Shown here: positions 32,066 through 40,522 of the stretch, piece by piece
Numbering within the stretch: the first letter of the stretch is position 1
Layout of the letters: each line of letters opens with the position of its first letter
Source: Smithella sp.
GTDB lineage: Bacteria; Desulfobacterota; Syntrophia; Syntrophales; Smithellaceae
Direction: 5' to 3'
Length of the DNA: 64,000 bases
NCBI GenBank assembly: GCA_007244375.1
Contig: SCVW01000017.1
Span: forward strand, 41,537-105,536
The notes under the pieces: model-generated
Seen by the model: only the letters and a program-made list of their open reading frames with translations
Databases searched by the model: none
Told to the model about the DNA's origin: nothing
Translations under genes and position numbers: made by a program

Positions 32066-32401
32066 ATGAGTAAATCGGGATTTGTAAAACATGCGGATGA
32101 TAGTAACTTCAATACATTAGTTTTGAAGGCAGTGAAGCCTAGTCTGGTTGATTTCTGGGCGCCATGGTGTGGTCCTTGCCGCGCGATTGGTCCCATTTTG
32201 GAGGAACTTGCAGCTGAATACAATGATAGGATTAACATCGTAAAAGTTAATGTTGATGATAATCCCGTAACGGCATCTCAATATGGCGTACAAAGCATAC
32301 CGACGTTAATGTTTATTAAGAATGGTCGGGTACAGGATACCAATATAGGATTACTGTCTAAAGATAAACTGGCGGAGTTGTTGACCAAAAATTTGAACTG
32401 A
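32066..32401 (+). CDS. trxA: Thioredoxin
   Basis: The 111-residue classic thioredoxin has the active site WCGPC (Cys35, Cys38), the buried Asp in FWAPW region, and cis-Pro in SIPTLMF. It reduces protein disulfides in the cytoplasm. AAGGAGG at 32051 supports the start. It is transcribed away from a Crp/Fnr regulator across an FNR-type box, so expression probably depends on redox or oxygen status. A small frame with an in-frame TGA begins 60 bp downstream. Confidence 0.95.
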   Translation: MSKSGFVKHADDSNFNTLVLKAVKPSLVDFWAPWCGPCRAIGPILEELAAEYNDRINIVKVNVDDNPVTASQYGVQSIPTLMFIKNGRVQDTNIGLLSKDKLAELLTKNLN

Positions 32402-32461
32402 ACGAAAAAAGAGAGGAAGGGGCATATCTGTCTCATCATCTTAAACAAAAGAAGGTATAAA

Positions 32462-32623
32462 ATGAATAATTTGTTAATTTTATTCTTGATTTTTGCTGTG
32501 TGGATCTTCGTTCAGGTATGGCTGTTACCGCGTATGGGAATATCCACATGAGTGCGGGATGCTTGTCCGGTCAAGGATGAGAAGATAAAATCTAAAGTTG
32601 TAGAAAATCAGAAAAACAGCTAG
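32462..32623 (+). CDS. Candidate small membrane selenoprotein (in-frame TGA at 32549)
   Basis: The frame starts at an ATG with AGAAGG eight bases upstream. The first 29 codons encode a single hydrophobic helix (MNNLLILFLIFAVWIFVQVWLLPRMGIST), then a TGA at 32549-32551, then 23 further sense codons (VRDACPVKDEKIKSKVVENQKNS) to a TAG at 32621. The continuation is protein-like and puts a Cys-Pro five residues after the TGA, giving U-x4-C. A small GGA/TCC hairpin with loop TGCTTG follows the TGA, but it is weak as a SECIS. Without read-through it is a 29-residue membrane peptide. Confidence 0.35.
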
Positions 32624-32631
32624 CATTAATT

Positions 32632-32657
32632 TTTATAATTCGATTATAAATGTTTTT
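32632..32657 (+). terminator. AT-rich terminator after the trxA unit
   Basis: TTTATAAT (32632-32639) pairs with ATTATAAA (32643-32650), followed by TG and five T. The stem is AT-only, hence weak. Confidence 0.4.
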
Positions 32658-32825
32658 GATTGGCAAGTTATTTAATTCCGGGGAGTTGTTTGCTGAAACG
32701 GAAGTAAACAATTGTAGTTGTTTGTGATTTATCCGTTAATCTTTAAGGTGAAAGAAAGGAGAATATTAGAGGGATAATTCAACTTACAAATTTCAACGTG
32801 CTGCGCTTTTGAAAATTGAGTTTTA

Positions 32826-33011
32826 TTAACCTGTTCCGTCGTAGCTGCGAACTTCCAGCAGATGTTCATCGATCTTTTTCAAAAAACTCTCCATTATGGT
32901 ATTTAAAAACCTGTAACATGTGTTAAAGTTGGAGATCAGCCGTTTTTTGATTATTTCTGAGATGTTTTTATTCTTCTTAGTCGATTTATTCGGAGGGAAA
33001 AGATATTTCAT
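32826..33011 (-). CDS. Small basic hypothetical protein
   Basis: The 61-codon frame is Lys-rich (MKYLFPPNKSTKKNKNISEIIKKRLISNF...) and ends LLEVRSYDGTG. Only a weak AGGA precedes the ATG. It may be the end of a larger lost gene. No family recognised. Confidence 0.3.
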   Translation of the reverse strand: MKYLFPPNKSTKKNKNISEIIKKRLISNFNTCYRFLNTIMESFLKKIDEHLLEVRSYDGTG

Positions 33012-33189
33012 ATCCTATCAACTACGATGTGGAAATCATTGTTGATATGCCTGTTGATAAATTATCTAACCTATAGAAAAATAGCGCTTATTAGCAAAAT
33101 GCTCAAATCTTATGCGTCATAATATCCTTTATGATATAAATAAGTTATATATAGATGGCTGGAAATGGTATTTATGTTTGATGCACTCC

Positions 33190-33218
33190 TTGACATTAAT
33201 AATCATCAGTAGTATCTT
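33190..33218 (+). promoter_or_regulatory. Promoter of the candidate structured RNA
   Basis: TTGACA (33190-33195) and TATCTT (33213-33218) are 17 bp apart. The predicted start, 7 bp further on, is 33225, the first base of the closing stem of the candidate RNA. Confidence 0.55.
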
Positions 33219-33224
33219 ATACGT

Positions 33225-33372
33225 GGAGAGTGCTGCAATGCCCGGATGATGTGAATAGAAGTTAAACCATTTCAATGGAAAAACTGATCGTCGATGGGTA
33301 GACTACTTAAAGGGTAGTTATAAAATGAGCTGACTACAGCTTATGCATGAAGAAGCATTGCAGCTCTCTTCC
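33225..33372 (+). ncRNA. Candidate structured noncoding RNA of unknown family
   Basis: The 5' end (GGAGAG-T-GCTGCAATGC, 33225-33241) pairs with the 3' end (GCATTGCAGC-T-CTCTTC, 33355-33371): 17 positions with one T-T mismatch and one G-T wobble. Inside are further hairpins: CCAT/ATGG (33268-33279), ACTAC/GTAGT (33302-33318) and AGCTG/CAGCT (33328-33341). No ORF overlaps it convincingly. A sigma-70 promoter predicts a start at 33225. It does not match tmRNA, RNase P, SRP or a riboswitch class that I recognise; a 6S-like or new RNA is possible. The rest of 32624-33614 shows little besides a short minus-strand frame and a terminator. Confidence 0.45.
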
Positions 33373-33490
33373 AACATTAGCTTCCCTGATCTAATCTTCT
33401 TTATATTCAATTTTCGTAACTTCTGTTTTTGCATAAACTTTTTTCTTCGGCTCTTTCATAAATTAGAGAGGTTATTTAGAATCAGCGATT

Positions 33491-33522
33491 AAAAAAGGCG
33501 GAGACTTTTTGACTCTGCCTTT
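33491..33522 (-). terminator. Terminator of the Sel1-repeat gene
   Basis: On the minus strand AAAGGCAGAG...CTCCGCCTTT forms a stem with one bulge, followed by six T. It lies ~90 bp past the stop at 33615. Confidence 0.65.
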
Positions 33523-33614
33523 CAGTAATTAAAGCACTTTTATATTTTGTTATTTTTTATTTTAGGGTTTGCACCTTCAACCGTATTCGAATACACAAAT
33601 TAATACGCTATCAT

Positions 33615-35573
33615 CTATTTAAATTTTATATTATTGAGTTTCAAAAGTGCCTTCTCATATCCCTGTTCAGCTGCCTTACGATACCAGCTCTCAGCTTCGT
33701 CATTATCTTGTGCAACCAATATGCCGTCCTGATATATACTGCCAAGCAAGTACTGGGCTTCAACATGCCCCTGTTCAGCTGCTCTGCGGTACCACTTTAT
33801 TGCTTCAGCATAGTCCTGCGGGACACCTTCGCCGAAAATATAGCTCAGCCCAAGATTGAACTGAGCTTCCACATGTTGTTGCCTGGCCGCTTTACGATAC
33901 CATTTAATAGCTTCAGCGTCGTTCTGTGGAACACCTTCACCTTTGTGATACATTAATCCCAGATTGAACTGGGCATTTGCGTTTTCCTGTAAAGCAGCCT
34001 TAAGAAAACATTCTGCGGCCTTTGCGTCGTCCTGTGGAGCACCTTCACCGTTACGGTACATCACACCCATATTATATTGAACTTCGGCATCTTCCTGCGA
34101 AGTATCTACTTTATCCATGCATGCTTCACTAACATCAAGTTGAATCTCGACCTGCTCATCTTCCGGAAGGTTCAATTTTACAGCTTCGGCATCTTTTTGT
34201 AAAACATCTTCACTTTCTAAGTGGAGTTTTTCGTTTTCAACATGGGCATAAGTCTCAGTGTGTTCATCTACTGAAGGATTTAATTCTAGAGATTTGAAAT
34301 CTTCCTTTGAAAAGCTTTGGTATTCTTTATACGTTTTAAGCAGATTGGATGGCGCACTTGTTATTCCTTTTAAAGCAGATTTAAGAAAATCTTTCGCCGC
34401 TTTTGCATAACTATGTGGGACACTTTTACTGTCTGTGTCCGTTTCGTCAATTTCAATTTGAGCTTCAGCTTGTTCAGTTGTTATGAGATTCGACTCCGCG
34501 GCTTCGGCATCTTTTTGTGGGACATCTTCATTTTCTAAGAGGAGTTTGCCGATTTCAATATGAACATCAGCTTCAGCTTGTTCAGTTGTTATGAGATTCA
34601 ACTCCGCGGCTTCGGCATCTTTTTGTGAGACATCTTCATTTTCAAAGAGGAGTTTGCCGATTTCAACATGAGCCTCAGTTTCAGTATGTTCGTCTATAGT
34701 GAGATATGACTTTGCAATTTCGGTATCTCTTTGCGAAATATCGTTGGCTTCTTTTTGTATTTTATCCAGTATTGTCTGTGCTTTTTCATGTCCAAGTTCC
34801 GCTGCTCTACGATACCATTCTATTGCCTCCGCATGGTACATCAATCCCAAATTGAACTGAGCTTCGGCATTTCCCTCTTTAGCTGCCTTAAGATAAAACT
34901 TTAAGGCTTCAGCATCTTTTTGTGACACATCTAAAATGTCTACGTGCAATTCACCGGTTTCATTTTGAGACTCAACCTTAGCCTGTTCAGACGAATTGAA
35001 ATAGGGCTTTACAAATTCAGCATCGTCTTGAAGGGCGCCTCTGCCTTCTTTTTGCATCTTATCGAGTATCACTTGGGCATCGGTATATCCCTGTTCCGCT
35101 GCCTTACGATACCACTTCACAGCCTCGGTATTGTTCTGACGCACGCCTAAACCTTTTTTATACATCTCACCAAGATTGAATTGGGCATTGGCAAGTCCTT
35201 GCTCGGCAGCTTCAAAAAACCATTTTGCGGCTTCGGCATCGTTCTGCGGAACACCTTCACCTTTATGGTACATCAAGCCCAGATTGAACTTGGCCGCTGC
35301 ATAATTTTGTTCAGCTGCCTTACGGTACCAATCTATAGCCTCGGTATAGTTTTGTGAAATTCCCTTACCTTCATGATACATCCAACCCAGGTTAAACTGG
35401 GCCTTTGCATGTTCTTGCTTTGCTGCCTTAAAAAACCATTTTGCAGCTTCGGTATAATCCTGCGGAATATCTTTGCCGGACAAATACATTGCACCCAAGT
35501 TGAATTGAGCTTTTGCAATTCCTTGTTCAGCCGCATCAAGTATATCGGTTAAAGATTGTTTATTTTTTTTCAT
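33615..35573 (-). CDS. Sel1-repeat protein with two Sel1 blocks and an acidic repeat middle
   Basis: The 652-residue protein has no signal peptide. The first ~180 residues are five Sel1/TPR-like repeats (AQFNLGAMYLSGKDIPQDYTEAAKWFFKAAKQEHAK type, 36-residue period). The last ~190 residues contain another set (AQFNLGLMYHKGEGVPQNDAEAIKWYRKAARQ). Between them lies an acidic stretch of degenerate repeats around ENEDVSQKDAEAAELNLITTEQAEA that looks like decayed Sel1 units. Such alpha-solenoids bind partner proteins. It stands alone with its own terminator. The internal repeats are highly similar, suggesting recent expansion or recombination. Confidence 0.88.
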   Translation of the reverse strand: MKKNKQSLTDILDAAEQGIAKAQFNLGAMYLSGKDIPQDYTEAAKWFFKAAKQEHAKAQFNLGWMYHEGKGISQNYTEAIDWYRKAAEQNYAAAKFNLGLMYHKGEGVPQNDAEAAKWFFEAAEQGLANAQFNLGEMYKKGLGVRQNNTEAVKWYRKAAEQGYTDAQVILDKMQKEGRGALQDDAEFVKPYFNSSEQAKVESQNETGELHVDILDVSQKDAEALKFYLKAAKEGNAEAQFNLGLMYHAEAIEWYRRAAELGHEKAQTILDKIQKEANDISQRDTEIAKSYLTIDEHTETEAHVEIGKLLFENEDVSQKDAEAAELNLITTEQAEADVHIEIGKLLLENEDVPQKDAEAAESNLITTEQAEAQIEIDETDTDSKSVPHSYAKAAKDFLKSALKGITSAPSNLLKTYKEYQSFSKEDFKSLELNPSVDEHTETYAHVENEKLHLESEDVLQKDAEAVKLNLPEDEQVEIQLDVSEACMDKVDTSQEDAEVQYNMGVMYRNGEGAPQDDAKAAECFLKAALQENANAQFNLGLMYHKGEGVPQNDAEAIKWYRKAARQQHVEAQFNLGLSYIFGEGVPQDYAEAIKWYRRAAEQGHVEAQYLLGSIYQDGILVAQDNDEAESWYRKAAEQGYEKALLKLNNIKFK

Positions 35574-35775
35574 TTGAATTAGTTCCTTGAGAATGTTCTT
35601 TATTCAAAACATTTTCTTGATTTTCAAACCACTATTTAAAATATTTACGTCTAATTACAGCGTTTTATGCTTCTAATGATTAACATTCAGACTTTACTGC
35701 TTCCGATATTCGATATTATAATAACACTATTCATTTTTTTTAAAAGAGTTAATATGGCGTCTTCATGATTAAGTG

Positions 35776-35979
35776 TTAAAATCCAATATTTTTGTTGAGT
35801 TTGGCGTTTTGTTTGACAAGCGGAATTGTTTTTTCTGCCGCGTTGATGTCTTGAATGATTTTGAAAATATTATGTATCAGAACCGGCGATAGTCTTATGG
35901 AAGATTCGTCCGATAGTAGCATTTGCGTATCGGTTATAAGCGCGCGGCTGAAAACCAGAGTCTGCTGCTTGTTGCCGGA
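35776..35979 (-). pseudogene. livF: LivF-type ABC ATPase remnant
   Basis: A 67-codon open stretch without start codon reads SGNKQQTLVFSRALITDTQMLLSDESSIRLSPVLIHNIFKIIQDI...IPLVKQNAKL. This follows LivF from the signature motif (LSGGEQQ) through Walker B (LLLLDEPSLGLAP) to the H-loop region (ILLVEQNA). The signature is decayed to SGNKQQ, DEPS to DESS, and the Walker A half is missing, so it cannot be an active ATPase. It lies just behind an AGCS symporter gene. Nothing else was seen in 35574-36015. Confidence 0.7.
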
Positions 35980-36015
35980 TTGATTTTAACAATGGATTCT
36001 GCAGCTAATTTTAAA

Positions 36016-37356
36016 TCAGGCGGATTCGTCCAGTCTGCCATCCCAGAGGAAGTGTTTTGTTTCGTTGATAATCACTTTATTGAGGATAAGAAGTGAAATG
36101 AGATTTGGCACAGCCATCAATCCATTGGCGATATCCGCAAACGTCCAGACGATGGGAAGGCTCAGCACGGAACCGAGCATCACGGCGCACACCCACAAAT
36201 ACCTGTACGGCAGTATGGCTTTGGCCCCCAGAAGGTATTCCGCGGCTTTCTCGCCGTAGTAGGACCAGCCTAGAATGGTTGAAAAAACAAATGTCAGCAA
36301 ACCGAAGGAAAGCACCACTGGTCCGACGATGGGCAGATCAGAAAACGCAGCTTTGGTGAGAGCGGCGCCTTTGTAGCCGTGAATCCATTCACCGGAATTA
36401 ACCAGAACCAAACCCGTCATCGCGCATACCACCACCGTGTCCCAGAAGGTTGCCGTTGAAGAAACCAGCGCCTGACGAATCGCGTTCTTTGTCTGCGCCG
36501 CAGCTGCCACAATCGGCGCGCTGCCCATTCCGGATTCATTCGAAAATAAGCCGCGCGCGATGCCGTAACGGATAGCTTCTTTCATTCCAGCTCCTAGAAA
36601 TCCGCCAATTATGGCATGCCCGGAAAAAGCGCTTTTGAAGATCAATTGGAAAGTTTCCGGTATCGTCTGGTAATTCATCCCCAGAAGAATTAGACATCCG
36701 AAGGCATAAAGAACAGCCATAAGAGGCACCAGTTTCTCGCAGACCTTCGCGATGGATTTGATTCCGCCGAGGATAACGACGGCCGTCAATACCGTCATGA
36801 TTATTCCGGTAATCCATGGCGAAATGTTGAAGGTTTCCTGCACAAGCGAAGAAATCGAATTGGCCTGAACCATGTTGCCGATGCCGAAGGCCGCTACCGC
36901 GGTCAGCGCGGCGAAAATCAATCCCAGCCATCGGGCGTTCATTCCTCGTTCCAGAACATACATCGGGCCGCCGGCCATCAAGCCTTCTTTGGTGGTGATG
37001 CGGTATTTCAGCGACAAGACCGCTTCACCGTATTTCGTCGCAATGCCGAAGACGCCGGTTAGCCACATCCACAGCACCGCTCCGGGACCGCCGGAAGCTA
37101 TCGCCGTCGCCACGCCGACGATATTGCCGGTGCCGATCGTTGCAGCCAGAGCCGTGGTCAAAGCGCCGAACTGGCTGATATCTCCCTTGCCTTCGTGGTT
37201 GCGTGAAAAAGAAATTTTGATGGCTTTGAACATGTATCGTTGAATGAATTTGAGGCGGAATGTCAAGAAGATATGCGTCCCGACCAGCAGAACGATCAGG
37301 GGCCATCCCCAGAGCACATCGCTTATTTGCTGAAGAAAAGATTCTATGACTTGCAT
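36016..37356 (-). CDS. AGCS-family sodium:alanine/glycine symporter
   Basis: The 446-residue protein with ~10 TM helices has the family signatures ALTTALAATIGTGNIVGVATAIASGGPGAVLWMWL (helix 2-3), GMGSAPIVAAAAQT and TILGWSYYGEKAAEYLLG. It imports alanine or glycine with sodium. Downstream is a livF remnant, upstream an L-2-hydroxyglutarate oxidase gene in divergent position relative to DNA repair genes. No operon partner overlaps. Confidence 0.92.
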   Translation of the reverse strand: MQVIESFLQQISDVLWGWPLIVLLVGTHIFLTFRLKFIQRYMFKAIKISFSRNHEGKGDISQFGALTTALAATIGTGNIVGVATAIASGGPGAVLWMWLTGVFGIATKYGEAVLSLKYRITTKEGLMAGGPMYVLERGMNARWLGLIFAALTAVAAFGIGNMVQANSISSLVQETFNISPWITGIIMTVLTAVVILGGIKSIAKVCEKLVPLMAVLYAFGCLILLGMNYQTIPETFQLIFKSAFSGHAIIGGFLGAGMKEAIRYGIARGLFSNESGMGSAPIVAAAAQTKNAIRQALVSSTATFWDTVVVCAMTGLVLVNSGEWIHGYKGAALTKAAFSDLPIVGPVVLSFGLLTFVFSTILGWSYYGEKAAEYLLGAKAILPYRYLWVCAVMLGSVLSLPIVWTFADIANGLMAVPNLISLLILNKVIINETKHFLWDGRLDESA

Positions 37357-37503
37357 AACGTCTCCGAAAATTTTGTCATGATGAAATAGAATAGCTACAT
37401 TAAATTCAATTTTTATAAGTTAAGGAGGGAAAGGTGTCAATAGAAAGTTCAAGATTAAAATGTGAATTGTGAAGGGTGAATAGTGAATGGCGAAAAACAT
37501 TCC

Positions 37504-38610
37504 TCAAAGCATTTTTCGAACGTATTTGGCGATAGCTGGTGATGCAGTCATTCCCGGCGATTCGATGCCGACAAGATTAATGAATCCGGGAGTGTCTTCC
37601 CTGACAACAAAATCAAAAAAATCATCATCGGGACCCTGCAGTTTCGGACGGATGCCGGACATATCGGGATGAATGTTTTCTTTTTTTAGAAAGGGCAGGA
37701 ATTTGCCGGCGCTTTGATAAAATTGTTCCGCTTTTTCCGGCGCGACATTGTATTCTTCCTTACGCTCAATATAGGTTGCGTCCGGACCGAGTTTGTATCT
37801 TCCGTTCAAATCCATGGTTAAATGAACGCCCAAGGCGGTGCGTTTTTTCATAGGCACCGGATAAATCAGTTTCTTTACTATCCCAGGTCTCGCTCCCGAA
37901 ACACTGCAGTAATCACCCTTGCAGTAATGCAGATGATAATTAAATCCCATCATGTTGGCGATTGTGTCGGATTCCAGCCCGGCGGCATTGATGACAACAG
38001 CGGAGGGAAATTCAAAGTTTTCGTCTTTGATGTTTTGGGTGAAAATTCGATAGTGACTGGCTTCCTTTTCTATCCGGACGACTTTTGTTTGATATACAAT
38101 ATGCGCTTTATTGTTTAAGGCTTTTGCCAAAAAATAATTCATTAAATAATGTGCGCTGATGATACCGGTATCGGGAGAATAAAGAGCGGCTTGGGCATGA
38201 ACGTTTGGTTCCATATCAGAAACTTGTTTTTTGCTGATTAGTTCCAACGAAGTTACACCGTTTCCCCTGCCGTTGTTATATAGGCGTTCGATATCTTCGT
38301 CTTCATCTTTTTTAACAGCAACGATTAGTTTTCCTGTTTTTTTATGGGGGACGTTATTTTTGGCGGCGATCTCATAGAGCAATTTGTTTCCCTCGACGCA
38401 AAGAGAGGATTTGAGCGATCCTTCCGGATAATAAATCCCGCCATGAATTACTTCGCTGTTGCGTGAGCTGATTCCGCCGCCGTGCATGGGATTTTTTTCC
38501 AGAATAAAAATACTTAAATCCGGTCGGGCAATTTCGGCAGCTATAGCAAGGCCAGTTACGCCGGCTCCGATTATGGTAATATCTATTCCTTGCATAATTT
38601 TTCTATACAC
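37504..38610 (-). CDS. lhgO: L-2-hydroxyglutarate oxidase / FAD-dependent dehydrogenase
   Basis: The 368-residue flavoenzyme has an N-terminal FAD-binding motif ITIIGAGVTGLAIAAEIAR (residues 11-29) followed by SSRNSEVIHGGIYYPEGSLKSSLCVEGNKLLYE, which is diagnostic of the LhgO/L2HGDH subgroup, and a C-terminal GIESPGMTASPAIAKYV. It oxidises L-2-hydroxyglutarate to 2-oxoglutarate and passes electrons to quinone or oxygen. Start ATG at 38610 or at 38595 (MQGIDITI), the latter being closer to family length. Confidence 0.9.
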   Translation of the reverse strand: MYRKIMQGIDITIIGAGVTGLAIAAEIARPDLSIFILEKNPMHGGGISSRNSEVIHGGIYYPEGSLKSSLCVEGNKLLYEIAAKNNVPHKKTGKLIVAVKKDEDEDIERLYNNGRGNGVTSLELISKKQVSDMEPNVHAQAALYSPDTGIISAHYLMNYFLAKALNNKAHIVYQTKVVRIEKEASHYRIFTQNIKDENFEFPSAVVINAAGLESDTIANMMGFNYHLHYCKGDYCSVSGARPGIVKKLIYPVPMKKRTALGVHLTMDLNGRYKLGPDATYIERKEEYNVAPEKAEQFYQSAGKFLPFLKKENIHPDMSGIRPKLQGPDDDFFDFVVREDTPGFINLVGIESPGMTASPAIAKYVRKML

Positions 38611-38696
38611 AATTTTGACGTTTGTCGCAAAAAAACTTGAGTGTAATCTTATGTCGTGATATTAATTACACGTAATTTAGAAAGGTGGCACCTGCT

Positions 38697-39473
38697 TTGA
38701 AAATTGCATCTTACAATGTAAATTCCATACGCTCCCGCCTGCATATCGTTGTGCCCTGGCTGAAGAAAAACAATCCCGATTATTTTTGTATGCAAGAAAC
38801 CAAGGTTGCTGATTCCAGCTTTCCTGTAGCTGAATTGGAATCTTTAGGTTATCATATTATATTTAAAGGTGATAAACAGCATAAAGGTGTGGCCATAGCT
38901 TCGAAATTAAAACCTAAAAAAGTTGTATTCGGTTTTGATAATAAGCCGGCTGATCCTGATCGTCTGATAATCGCGACATATGATGACCTGACGATAATCA
39001 ATACCTATGTTCCACAGGGTCAGGAAATGGAAAGCCCGCGATTTGCGTACAAGCTGGCCTGGTTTGCGCGCCTGAAAAAATATCTGCAGAAACATTTTAA
39101 GCCGCAGGATAAAATAATCTGGTGCGGTGATCTGAATGTTGCTCCCGAAGATATAGATGTGCACGATCCGAAAAGAATCCTGGGGCATGTCTGCTTTAAT
39201 CCTGAAGTTTGGAAAGCGTACGAAGATGTTAAATCATGGGGATTTACTGATATATTCCGCAAACATCATCCGGGTATTGCCGGCCAGTACACTTTTTTTG
39301 ATTACCGTATCAAGGATTCTGTGAAACGAAAGCTGGGCTGGCGCGTTGATCATATTCTGGCGACGAAATCACTTGCCCTCAAGTCCGAAAGTTGTACTAT
39401 TGATCTGGCTACAAGGCTTGCCGAAAAACCATCGGATCATCTGATAATTTACGCTCAGTGGGAAAAGTTATAA
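38697..39473 (+). CDS. xthA: Exodeoxyribonuclease III
   Basis: The 258-residue AP endonuclease/exonuclease has the EEP-fold motifs: [13 protein letters not shown] at the start, QETKVAD (metal-binding Glu), [17 protein letters not shown] and the C-terminal [11 protein letters not shown]...[11 protein letters not shown]. It repairs abasic sites and trims 3' ends. A TTG start at 38697 gives the canonical MKIASYN N-terminus with AGGTGG eight bases upstream; a GTG at 38685 would overlap that ribosome site. The stop overlaps the next gene's ATG by one base. Confidence 0.92.
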   Translation: MKIASYNVNSIRSRLHIVVPWLKKNNPDYFCMQETKVADSSFPVAELESLGYHIIFKGDKQHKGVAIASKLKPKKVVFGFDNKPADPDRLIIATYDDLTIINTYVPQGQEMESPRFAYKLAWFARLKKYLQKHFKPQDKIIWCGDLNVAPEDIDVHDPKRILGHVCFNPEVWKAYEDVKSWGFTDIFRKHHPGIAGQYTFFDYRIKDSVKRKLGWRVDHILATKSLALKSESCTIDLATRLAEKPSDHLIIYAQWEKL

Positions 39474-39988
39474 TGAATAGAATGGAGGATATTCAACGTA
39501 CTAATATAAAACTAGCCGACAGTTTCGAAAGAATCAAAGCGAGTCTGTCGGAAGCAAGTGACATTGCCGGTCTTTTTGAGAATCTTTTTACAGGAATAGA
39601 GAAAGAATTTGAAGTCCCTTACGTTTGGTTGACCTTAATAGATACTAAAGTAACCACCCCCGTTATTGCGGCAGTAAAATTTTCTGATATATTAATGGAC
39701 CGGGTGAAAATAATAAAACCGGAATTATTTCAAGAGATTCTTCCTGCCGGCGTAAAACCGGTTTTGGTAAATAAAGATTTGCAGCCGTATTACAAATTAT
39801 TGCCTTCTGCAAGGAAGTATTTTGTCAAATCGCTGGCTTTGGTTCCGTTTAAAATCAAGGAAGAGGTTGCCGGAAGCTGGAATAACGGAGATGCCTACCG
39901 TGATCGTTATACGCCGGAAATGGGAACTGATCTTTTGCAAAATTTGGCGCAGTCATTATCGGTTCGTTTAGCCGAACTTTTACCGTAA
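39473..39988 (+). CDS. DUF484 (GAF-like) family protein
   Basis: The 171-residue protein resembles DUF484: N-terminal coil, IAGLFENLFTGIEKEFEVPYVWLTLID, then a C-terminal VKSLALVPFKIKEEVAGSWNNGDAYRDRYTPEMGTDLLQNLAQSLSVRLAELL, which mirrors the GAF-fold end (usually GSLALGS.D..RF.P.M.T..L..L). The start overlaps the xthA stop (TAATG), so they are translationally coupled. A strong terminator follows. Function unknown. Confidence 0.8.
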   Translation: MNRMEDIQRTNIKLADSFERIKASLSEASDIAGLFENLFTGIEKEFEVPYVWLTLIDTKVTTPVIAAVKFSDILMDRVKIIKPELFQEILPAGVKPVLVNKDLQPYYKLLPSARKYFVKSLALVPFKIKEEVAGSWNNGDAYRDRYTPEMGTDLLQNLAQSLSVRLAELLP

Positions 39989-40017
39989 CGAATTAAGATT
40001 TAATTTTTCAATAGAAT

Positions 40018-40050
40018 AAAACCCCGCACCAGCGGATGGTGCGGGGTTTT
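40018..40050. terminator. Bidirectional terminator
   Basis: ACCCCGCACC (40021-40030) pairs perfectly with GGTGCGGGGT (40038-40047), flanked by A-run and T-run. It serves the DUF484 gene and the convergent gene ending at 40084. Confidence 0.9.
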
Positions 40051-40083
40051 AAGGTTGTAGCTTTTGAGAAGGGAAAAAGGGGT

Positions 40084-40359
40084 CTAATTTATTAAAGCTT
40101 TAAGAGCGTCAGCTACCGGTGCTGTAAAAAGAGCAACCAAAACAGTATACAATGCAAAAGAACCAATAGCTTCGCTCAAATATAATTTGGTGTATTTTTT
40201 CTTTAACGAAACAATTATCAGTCCGCCAATGATTAAGCAGCCCAAATGAAAGAACGGGAAAGCGCTGTTTCCGGTTACGCTATATTGGGCATAACTGAAA
40301 GAAGCTGTTACCAGAGTCACAAAAACCGTTAAAAGTGCTACTTGTATGGTCTTTTTCAT
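40084..40359 (-). CDS. Small membrane protein of unknown function
   Basis: The 91-residue protein has an N-terminal signal-like helix (6-23, cleavable after SYA), then two TM helices (FHLGCLIIGGLIIVSL and AIGSFALYTVLVALF) with a basic linker KKKYTK. GGTAAG and AAGGAG-type sites are ahead of the start. No family recognised. It converges on the DUF484 gene. Confidence 0.7.
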   Translation of the reverse strand: MKKTIQVALLTVFVTLVTASFSYAQYSVTGNSAFPFFHLGCLIIGGLIIVSLKKKYTKLYLSEAIGSFALYTVLVALFTAPVADALKALIN

Positions 40360-40494
40360 AACTTACCTTTCTCCTTGTACAAAATCTTGAAAAGTTTCTA
40401 TTTAAATCACTGTTTTACTAATATGAAATAAATGTGCCAGATAATGTAAAGAAGAAAACAAATACGTAAATACTTAATATAATGTAATAAATAA

Positions 40495-40522
40495 TTTCGA
40501 GCCCGAGGGGCGATATTCGAAA
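40495..40522. repeat. 28-nt hairpin in the gap before tetR
   Basis: TTTCGA and TCGAAA (40495-40500, 40517-40522) enclose CCC...GGG. It lies in the 340-bp gap 40360-40701, which otherwise holds only the tetR promoter-operator. Role unknown. Confidence 0.35.

Noticed and set aside
36105..37306. Several long frames opposite or shifted within the AGCS symporter gene
   Set aside because: They mirror the codon bias of the true gene and have no family resemblance.
37430..37500. Low-complexity GTGAATTGTGAAGGGTGAATAG segment as a regulatory repeat
   Set aside because: A similar GTGAA-rich string occurs near 21205, but it has no dyad or defined period and looks like insertion scar sequence.
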